Origin: Piliocolobus tephrosceles
Lineage: Eukaryota; Chordata; Mammalia; Primates; Cercopithecidae
Length of the DNA: 64,000 nt
Direction: 5' to 3'
Assembly: GCF_002776525.5 (NCBI RefSeq)
Contig: NC_045438.1
Span: forward strand, 143,107,708-143,171,707
Shown here one piece after another: positions 34,930 through 46,065 of this stretch; the first letter of the stretch is position 1; every line of letters begins with the position of its first letter. Position numbers and translations under genes: made by a program. The notes under the pieces were generated by a model that was not told where the DNA came from, ran no database searches, and worked only from the letters and a program-made list of their open reading frames with translations.

Positions 34930-35713
34930 AACAAATACTTATGACGCCCTACCATGACACAAACTACTCCCTAGTTCCTGGGAATGAGCAATGAGCAATG
35001 AGCAAAACAAAGGTCCCTGGCCTTGTGGAACTTACACTCCAGTAGGAGAGAAAAGAGACAAGGAATAAGATAAACGAACAAAACTTACACTCTATTAGAT
35101 TATGCTAAATACTAAGGAAGAATAAATTAGGCAAGAGAGAGAGAAAGTGTCGGGAGGTTGTGTGGAAAGTTAAGATTGGTGGCCAGGGAAGTCCTCACTG
35201 AAAAAGTGACATTTGAAGAAAGACCTGAAGGAAGTGAAGGAGCGGGATAAGGGATCAGAAGGTCATGGATAAAGGGCAGGAAGTTAAAGGGAATTCCAGG
35301 CAGAGGGAAGAACAAATGCAAAAAGCTCTGAGGTAGACTCAGGCCTGCAGTTTCAAGAAACAGCAAGATCAGAGAGGGGGAAACAAGGAAGCAAGTGGGC
35401 GGGAAGTGGGAGATGAAGCCACACCTTCATCACAAGGGGTAGGGCACACCTCAGCTTGTCCAGTAATCACTTCAGCTTTTACTCTGAATGAGATGGCAAG
35501 AAGAGTGACAAAATCTGCACACAGTTGATAACAGACTGAAGGGGATAAGGCTGGAAGCTGAAAGACCAGTTAGAAGGATACTCTCCTAATCCAGGTGAAA
35601 AATTATGGCAGCTTAGACCAGGGTGATTATTGGTGATAAGAAATCAACTCTGGATATGTTTTGAAGATAGAGCCTACAGGATTTGCTGATGGGGTATGTG
35701 AGAAAGAGAAATC

Positions 35714-36039
35714 AAGAATGACACTAGACTGGGTGCAGTGGCTCACGCCTGTAATCCCAGCACTTTGGGAGACAGAGGTGGGCAGATCACTTGTGGTCAG
35801 GAGGTCAAGACCAGCCTAACCAACATGGCAAAACCCCATCTCTACTAAAAACACAAAAATTAGTTGGGAGTGGTGGTGGGCGCCTGTAATCCCAGCTACT
35901 CAGGAGGCTGAGGCACAGTAACCGCATGAACCTGGGAGGTGGAGGTTGCAGTGAGCGGAAATCGCGCCACTGCACCCAAGCCTGGGCAACAGAGGTAGAC
36001 TCTGTCTCAAAAAAGAAATAAAAGAAAAGAATGGCACTA
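35714..36039 (+). repeat. AluS-grade element inside L2, 13-bp target-site duplication
   Basis: Body 35727-36026. The flanks aagaatgacacta (35714-35726) and aagaatggcacta (36027-36039) differ at one base. Removing it rejoins the L2 sequence. Confidence 0.96.
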
Positions 36040-37699
36040 AATGTCTTCTCTCAAGTAAGTGGAAGAGCAGGATGCTATTAACTGAGATGGGAATGACCAT
36101 GATGGAAGCAGATTGGAGATAGGGCATGTTATGTTTTGAAATGCCTGTTAGACACATCCCAGGAAAGATGTCTATCAGGCAATCAGATGAAGGGGGTATG
36201 GAGTTCAAGAGAGAGATCCAGGCTACAAATACAAATGCAGAAGTCATCACACAGGTGATATTTAAAGCATTGAGTGTAGATACGATGAGGAACAAGTAGC
36301 CTGAAGCACTTCGTTTAGAGTTTGGAGAGATAAGGAATTAGCAAAGGAGACTGAGAAAGACCAGGAAAACCAAAAAAATGGCATGCATGTGTGTCCAAGC
36401 AGTCCTGTAAAGAACGTATTTCATGGAGGGGAATTATTGATTGTGTTAAATGCTACTGGCAAATGAAGTAAGAAGGGAGTGGGTCCTGACCATGGGCTTC
36501 AGCAAGGAAATGCCACCAGTGGCCACAAAAAGCACAACGCCAGTGGAGTATGATGAGTTAAGGTGCAAACTCGACTGTGATGGACTCGGGATAGAACGGG
36601 AGGACTCATTCAAACGTTCTGCAGTAAAAGCAAGAAAAGAAACTGGCTAGTAGCTGGAGGAAAAATCAGAGTCAAGAGAGGATGTTTTTATGTAATAAGA
36701 AAAATAATAACTCATATGCCACTGGGAATTTGGTAGAAAGAAGAAAATTGATGACCTAGGAAAGAGAGGGAAAATTTCATGCAGCAATATCCTTCAGAAG
36801 GTATGTGTGGATGGAGATAGAACGTCATGCCCAAGGAGGTGGGAGCATGGGCACAGACGCAGGCAGGTGGTGGGTGTGCTGGTGGCACTCTCTACTGATT
36901 ATTTCCGGGATTTTTGGTGAAAAAGGAAACAACCAAGAGTAAGGAGACCATGGATGTTTGAACAGCAAGTAGAAAGTATGCAACAGTTGTCTGAAGAGTG
37001 GTGGGAATGAAGAAACAGTGGAAACACAATGAGACTGCCAAGTGGGCATCAAGGGCCCACTTAAGATCTGTGATCAGCTTAGGGTGAGACAACCAACATG
37101 GTGGTGTGGTTTTCTCCAGGCCCATTTGGCCTTATAGGTGCAAGCACAGAACAGGTGAAGAGGATTTAACCAGAACTGTGATTTAGTCAAGCAAGAATGA
37201 CTTGCTTGAATGAGGGGTCAAGGGTGATAAGGATCTATGCCATGGTCGAGATTACAGTGGTTGATCATGGACTTCAAGCTGGGGAAGGGGAGAAGTGAGG
37301 ACATAGGGTGAGTGGTGGGCCGTGAAGATGTGGTGGATTCAGTGGACTGAAAATCCTGGTGGGTCAATGGACTATTGAGGTTGGAGGTACCACACGAGGC
37401 TTGAGAGAGAAGAGGAAGTAGCGGTAAGAGTGGAATGTTTCAAAGTGAGTGATGGAGGCACTGACGTCACTGGTGATGAGAGGATCAAGATATGACTGGG
37501 GGATGGAGTGAACATGAGGACAGGAGTAGTATTGGAGAGAGGGACAGTGAACAAGAAACAAAATTTTTCAAAGAAAGAGGGGAATGACCACGTGGAAGAG
37601 CAGAGGACTTGTGACAAGGAGGCAAAGTGGGCTACGCAGAGACCTGAAAGTCAGAGGAGGTGGCATTTCAGGAGGAGAAGGAGCAGCAGTATGAAAATA

Positions 37700-38040
37700 G
37701 CATAGAGGATGCTACCCCAGCTCTACACATGGTGCATGGGAAAGGTGAAAAAGGGCGGCCACTTTAGAGGGCTGAAGGAGAGGCAGTACTACCAGGAGAG
37801 ACCCAAGTGTCCAATAAAGCAAGAAGGTGAAGGGCATGCTCCCAGACAAGGTGAGGAAGTGGGGGGTTTTGCTGATGACTGACGGTGAGCACACAAACTG
37901 CACAGTGAAGGGGCTTCATGAGTTCCCTAGCGGAGGGAGGCAGGAATGGAAAACCTGAAGTAAAGAGGCAAATGAGGATCAGGGCACGGGAGTGAGAGAT
38001 GACACAGGAGTCCAGGCTTCCTATGGTGACTGACATAAAT
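37700..38040 (-). pseudogene. L2 endonuclease-domain remnant
   Basis: The minus-strand frame 37764-38036 ends HLLALLDTWVSPGSTASPSAL. CR1/L2-group endonucleases carry the motif L-x-E-T-W-L-S-P at this place, where the Glu is catalytic. Here the residue before T is Asp instead of Glu-Thr spacing being exact, consistent with decay. Upstream and downstream parts are in other frames. The identification rests on this motif plus the position relative to the L2 3' half. Confidence 0.5.
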
Positions 38041-38230
38041 GGGAATAAAAAGTGTGATGAGATTGCTTCTGAGGGTCAGGCAGAGATTGCTGAAGAGGCT
38101 GAGAATACAGAGGCTCCTTGCCAGGAGTAGCATCACAGGGATCCCACTTGACCCCTACTAAGGAATGTGAGTGGCTGAAGAAGGGACGTTTTGTAAAATC
38201 TGGCTTGTCCAAAAAATAAAGCAAAAACAC

Positions 38231-39273
38231 TTATTTTTTTCCGAGCAATTACCTTCAATCCTCTATGTGCAAAATAAATTTAAATCCTCTCTAATCCCTA
38301 TTCTGCAATTTTTTTAAATTACAATTCAAACTACCCAAAATTTCATCAACTCCAGGAGAGTGCATGAAAGCACACACCGCTTTAGAGTGATGCACTAGTC
38401 ACTGGATACTATAAAACATGCCACATTGAGGAAACACCCAATGAGGTGCATTCTTTAAGTGCAATCTTAAAAAACATCAGAACAAGAAGAAACAGTGCTT
38501 AGCCTGGAGCGCTTTAGAAGGATTCTTAGAAGGAAGCTGTGTGCTTGTTTTGTGTCTGGAAAATAAGATCAGACAAATAAGGTGCATCAGATTTCCTGAC
38601 AGGATTATTAGAGTGTGGTTACCACAGTAACCAGTAAACTACATGTGCAGCTGGAGGAGGAGGAAGGTAGAAGGCATCTTTTTCAAAAACAATTAAATCC
38701 TATAATTTTAGAGCTGGAAAGTATTTCTAAAAGCCCTGTAGTTGAATCCTTTGCCTAAATACCCTAGATAGTATAAACTATTTAAATATAGAGAAACTAT
38801 AAGAAATACTCTTATAAAAATCATCCAAAGAGAAAAACAAGGTGAAAATGAAACTTTTTGGTCATCAGTCGGGAGGTGCTAGAAAACTTACTAATAATAA
38901 GTACATAGAATAAAGAAGGATTTCAGGCCTAACTAAATGTGGGCTGCCCACTAGCTAATGACCAGACTCACTGTAGTTTTCAACAACTAGCCACGGTAAG
39001 TTGCTAGCAACTAGCCCTGAATATTTAAAGATATCAACTTCTATCAAACAATGCTTCCCAACCTTTCCCGCACCAAAGTGCAGATGTGCCCGCTCCTCCG
39101 CCTTTCCAGTGTTATTTCTGCTCTCCGTGCTTCCTCACAGATCATCATGCACTTGGTTGAACAATCTGGATCCAAAATGTTCTCAGAACCCTGTGGAGAA
39201 ACTCTGTCAGGCTAAGAGGCTTAAATTCATTTAGAAAAACTACGTCTGTCTTATTACTTCTCTAACATATTTT
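38231..39273. other. segment without recognised repeats or genes
   Basis: About 1 kb, AT-rich, nothing recognised. A 77-codon plus frame at 39001-39234 has no family. Confidence 0.4.
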
Positions 39274-39616
39274 TGACATTCTGAGTCTGTTGTTGTTGTT
39301 GTTGTTGTTCTTGTTGTTGTTGTTGTTTTGAGACAGAGTCTCACTCTGTTGACCAGGCTGGAGCAGTGGCACGATCTCGGCTCACTGCAACCTCTGCCTC
39401 CCTGGTTCAAGTGATTCTCCTGCCTCAGCCTCCCGAGTAGCTGGGACTACAGGCATGTGTAACCACGCTAATTTTTGTATTTTTAGTAGAGACTGGGTTT
39501 CATCATGTCAGCCAGGCTGGTCTTGAACTCCTGACCTCAGGTGACCCACCTGCCTCAGTCTCCCAAAGTGCTGGGATTACAGGCGTGAGCCACCACGCCT
39601 GGCTGACATTCTGAGT
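39274..39616 (-). repeat. Alu element with (GTT)n tail and perfect 13-bp target-site duplication
   Basis: Body about 39287-39603. tgacattctgagt is found at 39274-39286 and 39604-39616 without mismatch. The poly(A) tail has turned into an (AAC)n microsatellite (read GTT here, 39288-39327). Confidence 0.97.
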
Positions 39617-39794
39617 TTTCTATATATAAAAGATAGACAGACAACAGGAGTTAAAAGGCGATGCTCTATGACTACCCACAGCCACCATCAGTTCCACTAA
39701 GATGCAAATATATTCTTTCCTTATGACTCTGAACACTTCTTTCAACAACTTTTTTTATTGTCTCTGGCACCTTCTGCAAGTCTGAGATCTCTCT

Positions 39795-40008
39795 GGAATC
39801 TGACTACCTCAACTTAAATCCCAGCGCAGTTACTTAACTAGCTGTGTAAATGACAGCAAATACCTAAAAGCCCAGAGCCTCCTGTTTACTCCTCTGTAAA
39901 ATTACTTTGCAATAATAATGCCACCTACTTCATAAAGTTATCATGAGATCAAACAAGGACGCGAGTGCTTAGAACACTGCCTGACACACAGTGTGTTAAC
40001 GTGAGCTA
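39795..40008 (+). repeat. MIR SINE
   Basis: Sense MIR: gaatctgactacctcaactt, aaatcccagcgcagttactt, aactagctgtgtaaatgaca, tcctctgtaaaattactttg, ataatgccacctacttcata, gcttagaacactgcctgaca. Confidence 0.85.
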
Positions 40009-41154
40009 AGATCACTGCCAGCCCCTCCTGATTGTGAGCCTTCTATCTTGCGTGTGCTTCCTTTAAGACCTAAGTTCATTAGAAAACTGCCAGATTGTGA
40101 CACTCCTTTCTTTTCGTACTTACCCCTTATCTTCCACAAGGGAATCATTTATTACATGGTCAGAATTTAAATATCTGAGAATTTCCTAACTCTTCTCCTG
40201 ACTTCTGGACTCTGATCTGTCACCTAGCAATTCTTATACAACTTTAAAAAAAAAAAAAAACCTTCATCGACAGCCTTCTCCAGCATTCCTTTATGAGGTT
40301 TCTTCTACTGACCCACCATCCTGCACACTGAGGCATTTGGATTTCTCCTCGTAGCATGTAGTTCATGGTCTGCTGATTTGCCCCGAGTAATTAACACTCC
40401 AGTGGCCAACAGCATACATCTCAAAGATAGGTGGCCAGGGTTTTGGGTTCAATCTTATGTTACGGAACAAAGCTACATGAATTGGCCTATCTGGGTATTA
40501 CATAGTCTGCTCTTTGGTCTCTTTAAGTGTCGTGCCCTAAACCAATGATCCAATATTCTTGGCCTCCAACCAAAAGCAATACATTCTAATCAGATTGTTC
40601 TTAGACATTTATAAACTCCTACAAGCTGAGGGTTGTCAAATAAGGAATAGTCTATACTCAAAACGTTGTGACAAAAACACTGGTTCAAAAATAGCAATCA
40701 TTTTAGAAGACATTAAGCCACACACTAAACACTGAAGGTTTTAATGGAAATTGACTTTAGAAATAAGCAGAACCTTCTGCTTCACCATGTGGCTTGAAAA
40801 ATAAATGACACTCTAAATGAAGGTCTGCCCAACTGGGTTAATTGGGGAGAAGGTCAGATTCAGATGCTCAATCAAATTTCTCTCTTAGTTCTATTTAGAA
40901 AATAGTCTCTGACTAGGGTAAGGCTAAAGAAAATATCTTAAGGATATGGGCAATGGGTTTGCAAGAATGGAAAAGTAATAAGGAGCTGAATAAATTACGA
41001 AATCGATGATTTCTTTATGCTCGACAAGGAAGCAGGCAGACTGGGCATAATGTTGGGATCTTGGAAAGTGGGGAGGGGCATCTATAGCCAATTCTATTTT
41101 AATAAAATCACCATAATCTCACACCACATACTCCACCAGAAAATGACTATGTGA
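40009..41154. other. segment without recognised features
   Basis: About 1.1 kb; only an A run at 40245-40260. No repeat or gene recognised. Confidence 0.4.
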
Positions 41155-41292
41155 AGTGTTTTATATTATACCTCATTAATCTTTATCAAGGTCCCAATGG
41201 CACAGGTTATTGAGGCTTAACACAGGTAAGTAACTTGCCCAAGGTCACACTGAGCAGGGCTGGGATTCAAACTCCAAAGCCTTTAATCACTG
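41155..41292 (-). repeat. MIR SINE fragment
   Basis: Antisense MIR tail end: aagtaacttgcccaaggtca, cactgagcagggctgggatt, caaactccaaagcctttaat, cactgccctgcat. The upstream part is eroded. Confidence 0.82.
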
Positions 41293-42737
41293 CCCTGCAT
41301 CTACACCAGCATCCCTGCATCTGGACACCCACTGCCCAGCCAGAGGCAACCTGACCCTGCTGAGAACTGAAGCTTCTATGTGGTGTCCTTGCCAGTACTG
41401 GACAGCACAGCCAAAAAGACCACAAATCTGCCTAAGGCCACACTGCTGGGAGGTACTTTGCTACTCAAGGAAGAATATCTGAGATATCTACTATCTGAAT
41501 ACCCACCAAACAAGGAAGAATACTGAAAACTGGACAGACTCCATGATAGGAATCAAAGTCAGCCTAGAAAAGGATTGGGCAGAATTCATAAAAAGGAAAA
41601 AGACGTCCTTCCCCGGTCTACATTAAGGGAATAACCTTGTGTCAAGGAAGACTCTAATTGACCTTCCACAAATCTCACTATGGAAGAAGAGAGAAAATAG
41701 GGAAAACCTAACCCCACCGACATACACTAGTCAGAACCAGGTAGTTATCTGCAATGTCCAGAACTCACATATTCAAATGACTTCGCAAGAGGACTCAAAT
41801 AGCTTAGGACAGGTAAATATTTTCCTTCCCAGGCTAGGCTTATTGGAGATAGCGGGTGCACACGAGAGAGGTGACGCTACTCACCTGTCCATAACACAAG
41901 TAACAATTTCTTGATTTTCACCTCCTTGAGTTTGCTGCAGTCATTTTATTTTATATTGATGGGGATAAAAATGGGAACAAACTAAGAAAAAAATCGTGAA
42001 AAGGAAATTCTACATGTTTTTCATTCATAGAATGTATAAATTTCATCAAAACTATAATATAGCCTTTAGGGGCCCTCTATGGGAGGATTAATGCTAGCAG
42101 AGACTCAAATTCAGAAACAATGGGATCACTCTTCAACTTTCAACATATAAAACTTATGTGCTGGTTCTTTTCATTTTATGTAACTTTCAAAGTACAAAAA
42201 AATAGCACAATCCAAGAAGCAATATTTAAGTGTAAAATCCTTCCATAAACAGAACAACTCATTCATCAAAACAGTTTGTTATAACCGAATCAATGGCCCA
42301 CTCATTGGAAAAGTGCTCAACACAAAGAATTTCATTGAAATGAAATTTTCTGAGCTGGCTCTATAAAGTAAGTGCAATAATTTACATTTGTTCATAAGTA
42401 ATGACATAATGGCAAAACTACTGCCAAAAGTGTAAATTCTCCTAACAAAACTAGTCAAGAAATGAAAAAAAAGTAGGACCAGCTTTTTTCAGTAAAACAT
42501 ATAAAAGAGCTACTAGGACAATCTGTGGTATAATCTGCATGCTATTTCCATCGTATGCACAGAAAATGAGGACTACGATCTGACAAGAAAGCTGTGCAAG
42601 ACAGAGTCTACCAAGGGACAAAAGTTCTGGAGACAGAGCTTAGCAGCTCACAGTCATAGCAAGTGGAGCATTATACTCTGGTCACATTAATGACTGAGTA
42701 TTTGTAACTATAAAATAGAGTACCCCTTTTTTTATAC
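41293..42737. other. segment without recognised interspersed repeats
   Basis: About 1.4 kb, AT-rich in the second half, containing the donor segment listed separately. No gene recognised. Confidence 0.4.
41678..41747 (+). other. donor segment for the templated insertion at 43007-43076
   Basis: Unique-looking sequence starting ctatggaagaagag and ending gtagtta. It is about 90% identical (7 differences over 70 positions) to a block inserted in the Alu 1329 bp downstream. It overlaps a 91-codon plus frame (41639-41914) that I do not recognise. Confidence 0.85.
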
Positions 42738-43133
42738 TAACACCTTTATTTTATTTTTTGAGACAGAGTCTTGCTCTCTTGCCCAGTCTGGAGTATAGTG
42801 GTGCAATCTGGGTTCACTGCAACCTCTGCCTCCTTGGTTCAAGCGATTCTTCTGACTCAGCCTCCCAAGTACCTGGAATTATAGGCATGCGCCACCACGC
42901 CTGGCTAATTTTTGTATTTTCAGTAGAGACCGGGTTTCGCCATGTTGGCAGGCTGGTCTTGAACCCCTGACCACAGGTGGTCTGCCCGCCTCAGCCTCCC
43001 AAAGTGCTATGGAAGAAGAGGGAAGATAGGGAAAACCTAACCCCACCCTCATATGCTAGTCAGAACCAGCTAGTTAGTTCCTAAAGCCAGATTACAGGAG
43101 TGAGCCACCATGCCCGGCCAATAACACCTTTTT
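42738..43133 (-). repeat. Alu element carrying an 81-bp foreign insertion
   Basis: Antisense Alu at 42750-43119 flanked by taacacctttat (42738-42749) and taacaccttttt (43122-43133). The Alu text is normal to cctcccaaagtgct (43008). Then 81 foreign bases follow, and it resumes at gattacagg (43090). Only the GG between these points is missing from Alu, so this is a precise insertion after the Alu had integrated. Confidence 0.95.
43009..43089 (+). other. templated insertion within Alu
   Basis: Bases 43007-43076 copy 41678-41747 in direct orientation. Bases 43077-43091 (gttcctaaagccaga) also equal 44783-44797 exactly. The insertion therefore may be a two-source patchwork. It is not a known repeat family. 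Confidence 0.85.
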
Positions 43134-44279
43134 GTTAAAAAATGTTTTTCACATTTTTAACTGAGCCAAAATATTAATCGCTAAATGAAGAGTCTGCAAA
43201 AAACTCTTCACTATATCACGTCCATTCTGACCACACATGATTCTTTGTTAAGAGAACATTGTCTAGTACTTCATTTCACTATGCAACAAAAGAATCATTC
43301 ACTGCATTGTCTTCATTCCTGGCTGGCCTCATTCACTCCACTTGAGAAGCCTCAGACCCGCAACCATCACAATCGCCCTTCACACTTGTGTTTTCTCTAT
43401 AGCACCTTTCAGGGAACACCCCCATACAGTGCAGCTGTCAATGATGCCATTATGGACACGGACCTTTTAGAGGATGCTGGCTGGTTACACCATTGTGTGA
43501 TAAGACAATTAACTTGACATTCAATTTCTTAGAGTTGGTCTAGATTTCATGTTTCTTCCAACATCCTTATGTTATATGGAGGTGAGATCACCGAGCTCAG
43601 AAGACATGTGCCCGATTACCATAATACAACTAAAGAAACAGAAATGTACAAAGAAGTCTCATAGTTCACAAATGTTAAATGGGTCTTATGGAATCTTCAG
43701 GAAATGATACTGAGTGCGAATATATATACATAGGAGAAAATACTGGAAGCTCAACCAACAACATGTGAATTTTAAAGAGATACAGGGCTGATGTGCAATA
43801 AGATACTTATTAACTTAGAAAGAGAGCTGTATGGCAATAAGGAAGTAGAGACATGCGTTTGGCTATCTCTACTTTGTTTTAAGCACAAATGATAAGCATT
43901 CGTTTCCTCAAGCCTCATGATATCATACTCCAACATAACATCTGTCCTGACAAATAAGTACTACACTTATTCAAGCAGGCATACAGTTTAAACACAATAT
44001 ATTTATGTTCAATCGATACGCTGTCTTCTAAAGGGCAACTGTGCCAAAACTACAAATGTTAGTGGAAAGAGAATTTCAAAATGAAATTCCAAACAGTTTC
44101 TGACTCTGAGGAAAATATAGATTTTAAAGTTTACAGGTATATACATTGCTCCTTAAGGGGTACATCTAAAAACCTAATTGAAATAAAACATTTTCTGAAA
44201 CAAAGCAGGGCATAATTTAACAAACACTAAAATAAGTGTTCTGTGTTTACCGACTTTTTTGTTTCACTTTTTCATGTAA
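43134..44279. other. segment with an unrecognised 110-codon frame
   Basis: No repeat recognised. The plus frame 43185-43517 contains, at 43381-43400, a pyrimidine-rich run ending in tatag, which resembles a splice acceptor. The downstream peptide is not recognised. I do not call an exon. Confidence 0.3.
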
Positions 44280-44370
44280 GTCACATGTATTGAGTGCCTA
44301 CCATGTCCTATGTACTATAAAAGGGGCCTGAGGGTACAAAAATGGAATCAGACTGGTTTTCCAGGCTTAA
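44280..44370 (-). repeat. L2 LINE fragment
   Basis: cacatgtattgagtgcctac, catgtcctatgtactataaa and agggtacaaaaatggaatca resemble the antisense L2 3' UTR. It may belong with the fragment at 44640, with a MIR lying between them. Confidence 0.55.
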
Positions 44371-44409
44371 AAGCTAGTAATAGTAGACTGTGAGCAACAG
44401 GATGTTTGT

Positions 44410-44610
44410 ATGTGCACTTTCACGAATGATTTACATCCATTAACTCATTTAATCCTAAAACAACCTTAAATACTATTAATTAGAGATGAGAGCTGAAGCC
44501 CAAAGAAGTTAAATGACTTGTCCAACGTCACGCAGCTGAGAGCTGGGTTCAAACCCAGGCAACCTGAGACCACAGCCCACACTCTTCACTACCATACTGC
44601 CTAGCTGCTC
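44410..44610 (-). repeat. MIR SINE
   Basis: Antisense MIR: tttacatccattaactcatt, taatcctaaaacaaccttaa, gagctgaagcccaaagaagt, ttgtccaacgtcacgcagct, gagctgggttcaaacccagg and ctcttcactaccatactgcc. Well preserved. Confidence 0.9.
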
Positions 44611-44639
44611 ACGGGGGTGGTGAGTAGAGTAGTCTGTCA

Positions 44640-44875
44640 CTGGAAGGACTTCCTAGGGAAGCACACACAGAAGCTGAGTTCTAATGGCTGAAATGGGGAG
44701 AGGAAGGTATTCTGGTCATAGGATGGTGCAACAACCTACAAGCATGGAGGGATGAAACCTGTCACTGTCAAGACAGCAAGTGGTTCCTAAAGCCAGAATG
44801 AGAAGGGCACGTGCAAACAGGTCAGGAGAAACAGCCAGAAAGTGGGGCAGGTGGCAGAAAACAGTACCTAAAATC
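44640..44875 (-). repeat. L2 LINE fragment
   Basis: Purine-rich text such as ggacttcctagggaagcaca, gtattctggtcataggatgg and gggcacgtgcaaacaggtca follows the antisense L2 order downstream of the fragment at 44280. It is strongly decayed. Confidence 0.45.
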
Positions 44876-45944
44876 TGAGGGTTGGGGGAGTTTATTTTTA
44901 TTTTTTTTCTCCTGGGAATATGGAAGATGGGTGGAAGGGGGATGAACTAGGAAGCAAGTTGCAAAACAATCCAGGACCTAAACTGAAGTACTCGAATGGC
45001 CAAGAGACTATTTCACTGGGCCAGCACAGTAACAGAGCTGTAGCAATGGCCAGCACAGTAATAGAGCAGATAGAGATCCTACCAGGAGTGATTAACTTAG
45101 ACACACATACTCTTCCTATTAAAAAAGTGTACAATTCCATATAAGGTGAGTTTCATTGCCTACAAAGGATGTAGAAACTAGAGACAATAAACAAAAATCT
45201 GGATGCCAGCACGGGGCAGGGGAAAGCGCATTGAGCATGGACTGAAGGCCTTAGCACCCACCCTGCCACCCCACAGTGAGCACAGCTCACCTGGCCACTC
45301 AGGTGCTGCGTTCTCTGAAATCAGTCTAGAAATGGACTGTAAGAACCCTTCTCATACAGACAGCCTCTGAATACCATTTCTCACTTGGGGACACGTCAGA
45401 ATTAGTAAAACATGTAAAATATCTCATCCCATTTCTCTTCTTTATTGGTTTATTTTAAACAATTATTCACATTTAAGCACAGCTTCAGGAAAATCACAAG
45501 GCGAACAGAAATAACAGTACAACTATACTCAGAAAACATATCTTTTTAAATATACATTGCATCAAAATCGAAATTGCTTAATAGCATTTTCCAGAATGTA
45601 GAATTTTTAGAAACCTCATTTCATTTTCATAATTTAACACATCTTATAATTTAAAGCCAGGAACCCAGAGTGATTATGCATTCCTTATCTTATAACAAAA
45701 AATCAACTCAACAGAGCTGCGTGCTTTTCGGGATTTTCATGGATTAACTACCCATCTACAGAGAAAGCCTTCGTAATATACAAGAACTGGAATTACAAGT
45801 TGCAACACAAATTGCAATTTAAAACACACACACAGAGATCAGCGCATATGATTCCCAGGGAGACTTCCTATGCTTCATTGAAAGAAAAAAGCATAACCCC
45901 ATGCAGGACAGTGAAATGAACATAAGAGACAAGAAACTGAGTTT
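44876..45944. other. segment without recognised features
   Basis: No repeat family recognised. A local direct repeat is seen: aatggccagcacagtaatagagc (45043-45066) resembles ctgggccagcacagtaacagagc (45016-45038), about 27 bp apart. Two overlapping frames of 74-80 codons lie on opposite strands. Confidence 0.4.
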
Positions 45945-46065
45945 TTCCTCCAGACCAGCTCTTATTTGCATGACCTCAGGCAAGTATCTTAACCTATATA
46001 GAAACCTTTGTAAAGACGGGCTATTTCCAAGGACTGTAGCAAAGATGAAATGACAGAAGAGGTGT
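45945..46065 (+). repeat. MIR SINE fragment
   Basis: gaccagctcttatttgcatg, acctcaggcaagtatcttaa, cctatatagaaacctttgta and gtagcaaagatgaaatgaca follow the sense MIR core. Confidence 0.65.

Larger units (their letters stand above)
34930..38230 (-). mobile_element. unusually long L2 LINE, interrupted by an Alu
   Basis: About 3.0 kb of antisense L2 without the Alu. 34930-35720 is clearly the L2 3' UTR and ORF2 tail (gaacttacactccagtagg, gaaagacctgaaggaagtga, attccaggcagagggaagaa, agcctacaggatttgctgat). 36040-36660 continues the ORF2 palm/thumb part (gaaatgcctgttagacacat, tgattgtgttaaatgctact). 36660-38230 is weaker but keeps the same purine-rich strand and contains an endonuclease-like signature, LLALLDTWVSP, on the minus strand near 37825-37795. 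L2 is a CR1-group LINE of about 3.3 kb whose copies are normally a few hundred bases. Many stops; inactive. The 5' half is less certain than the 3' half. Confidence 0.75.

Noticed and set aside
36450..36650. 66-codon plus frame within the long L2
   Set aside because: It is antisense to L2 ORF2; the purine-rich strand of L2 tends to lack stops by chance.
43381..43517. Possible terminal exon: pyrimidine-rich run ending in tatag followed by an open frame
   Set aside because: One acceptor-like site is common by chance, the peptide is unrecognised, and no matching donor or upstream exon was seen.
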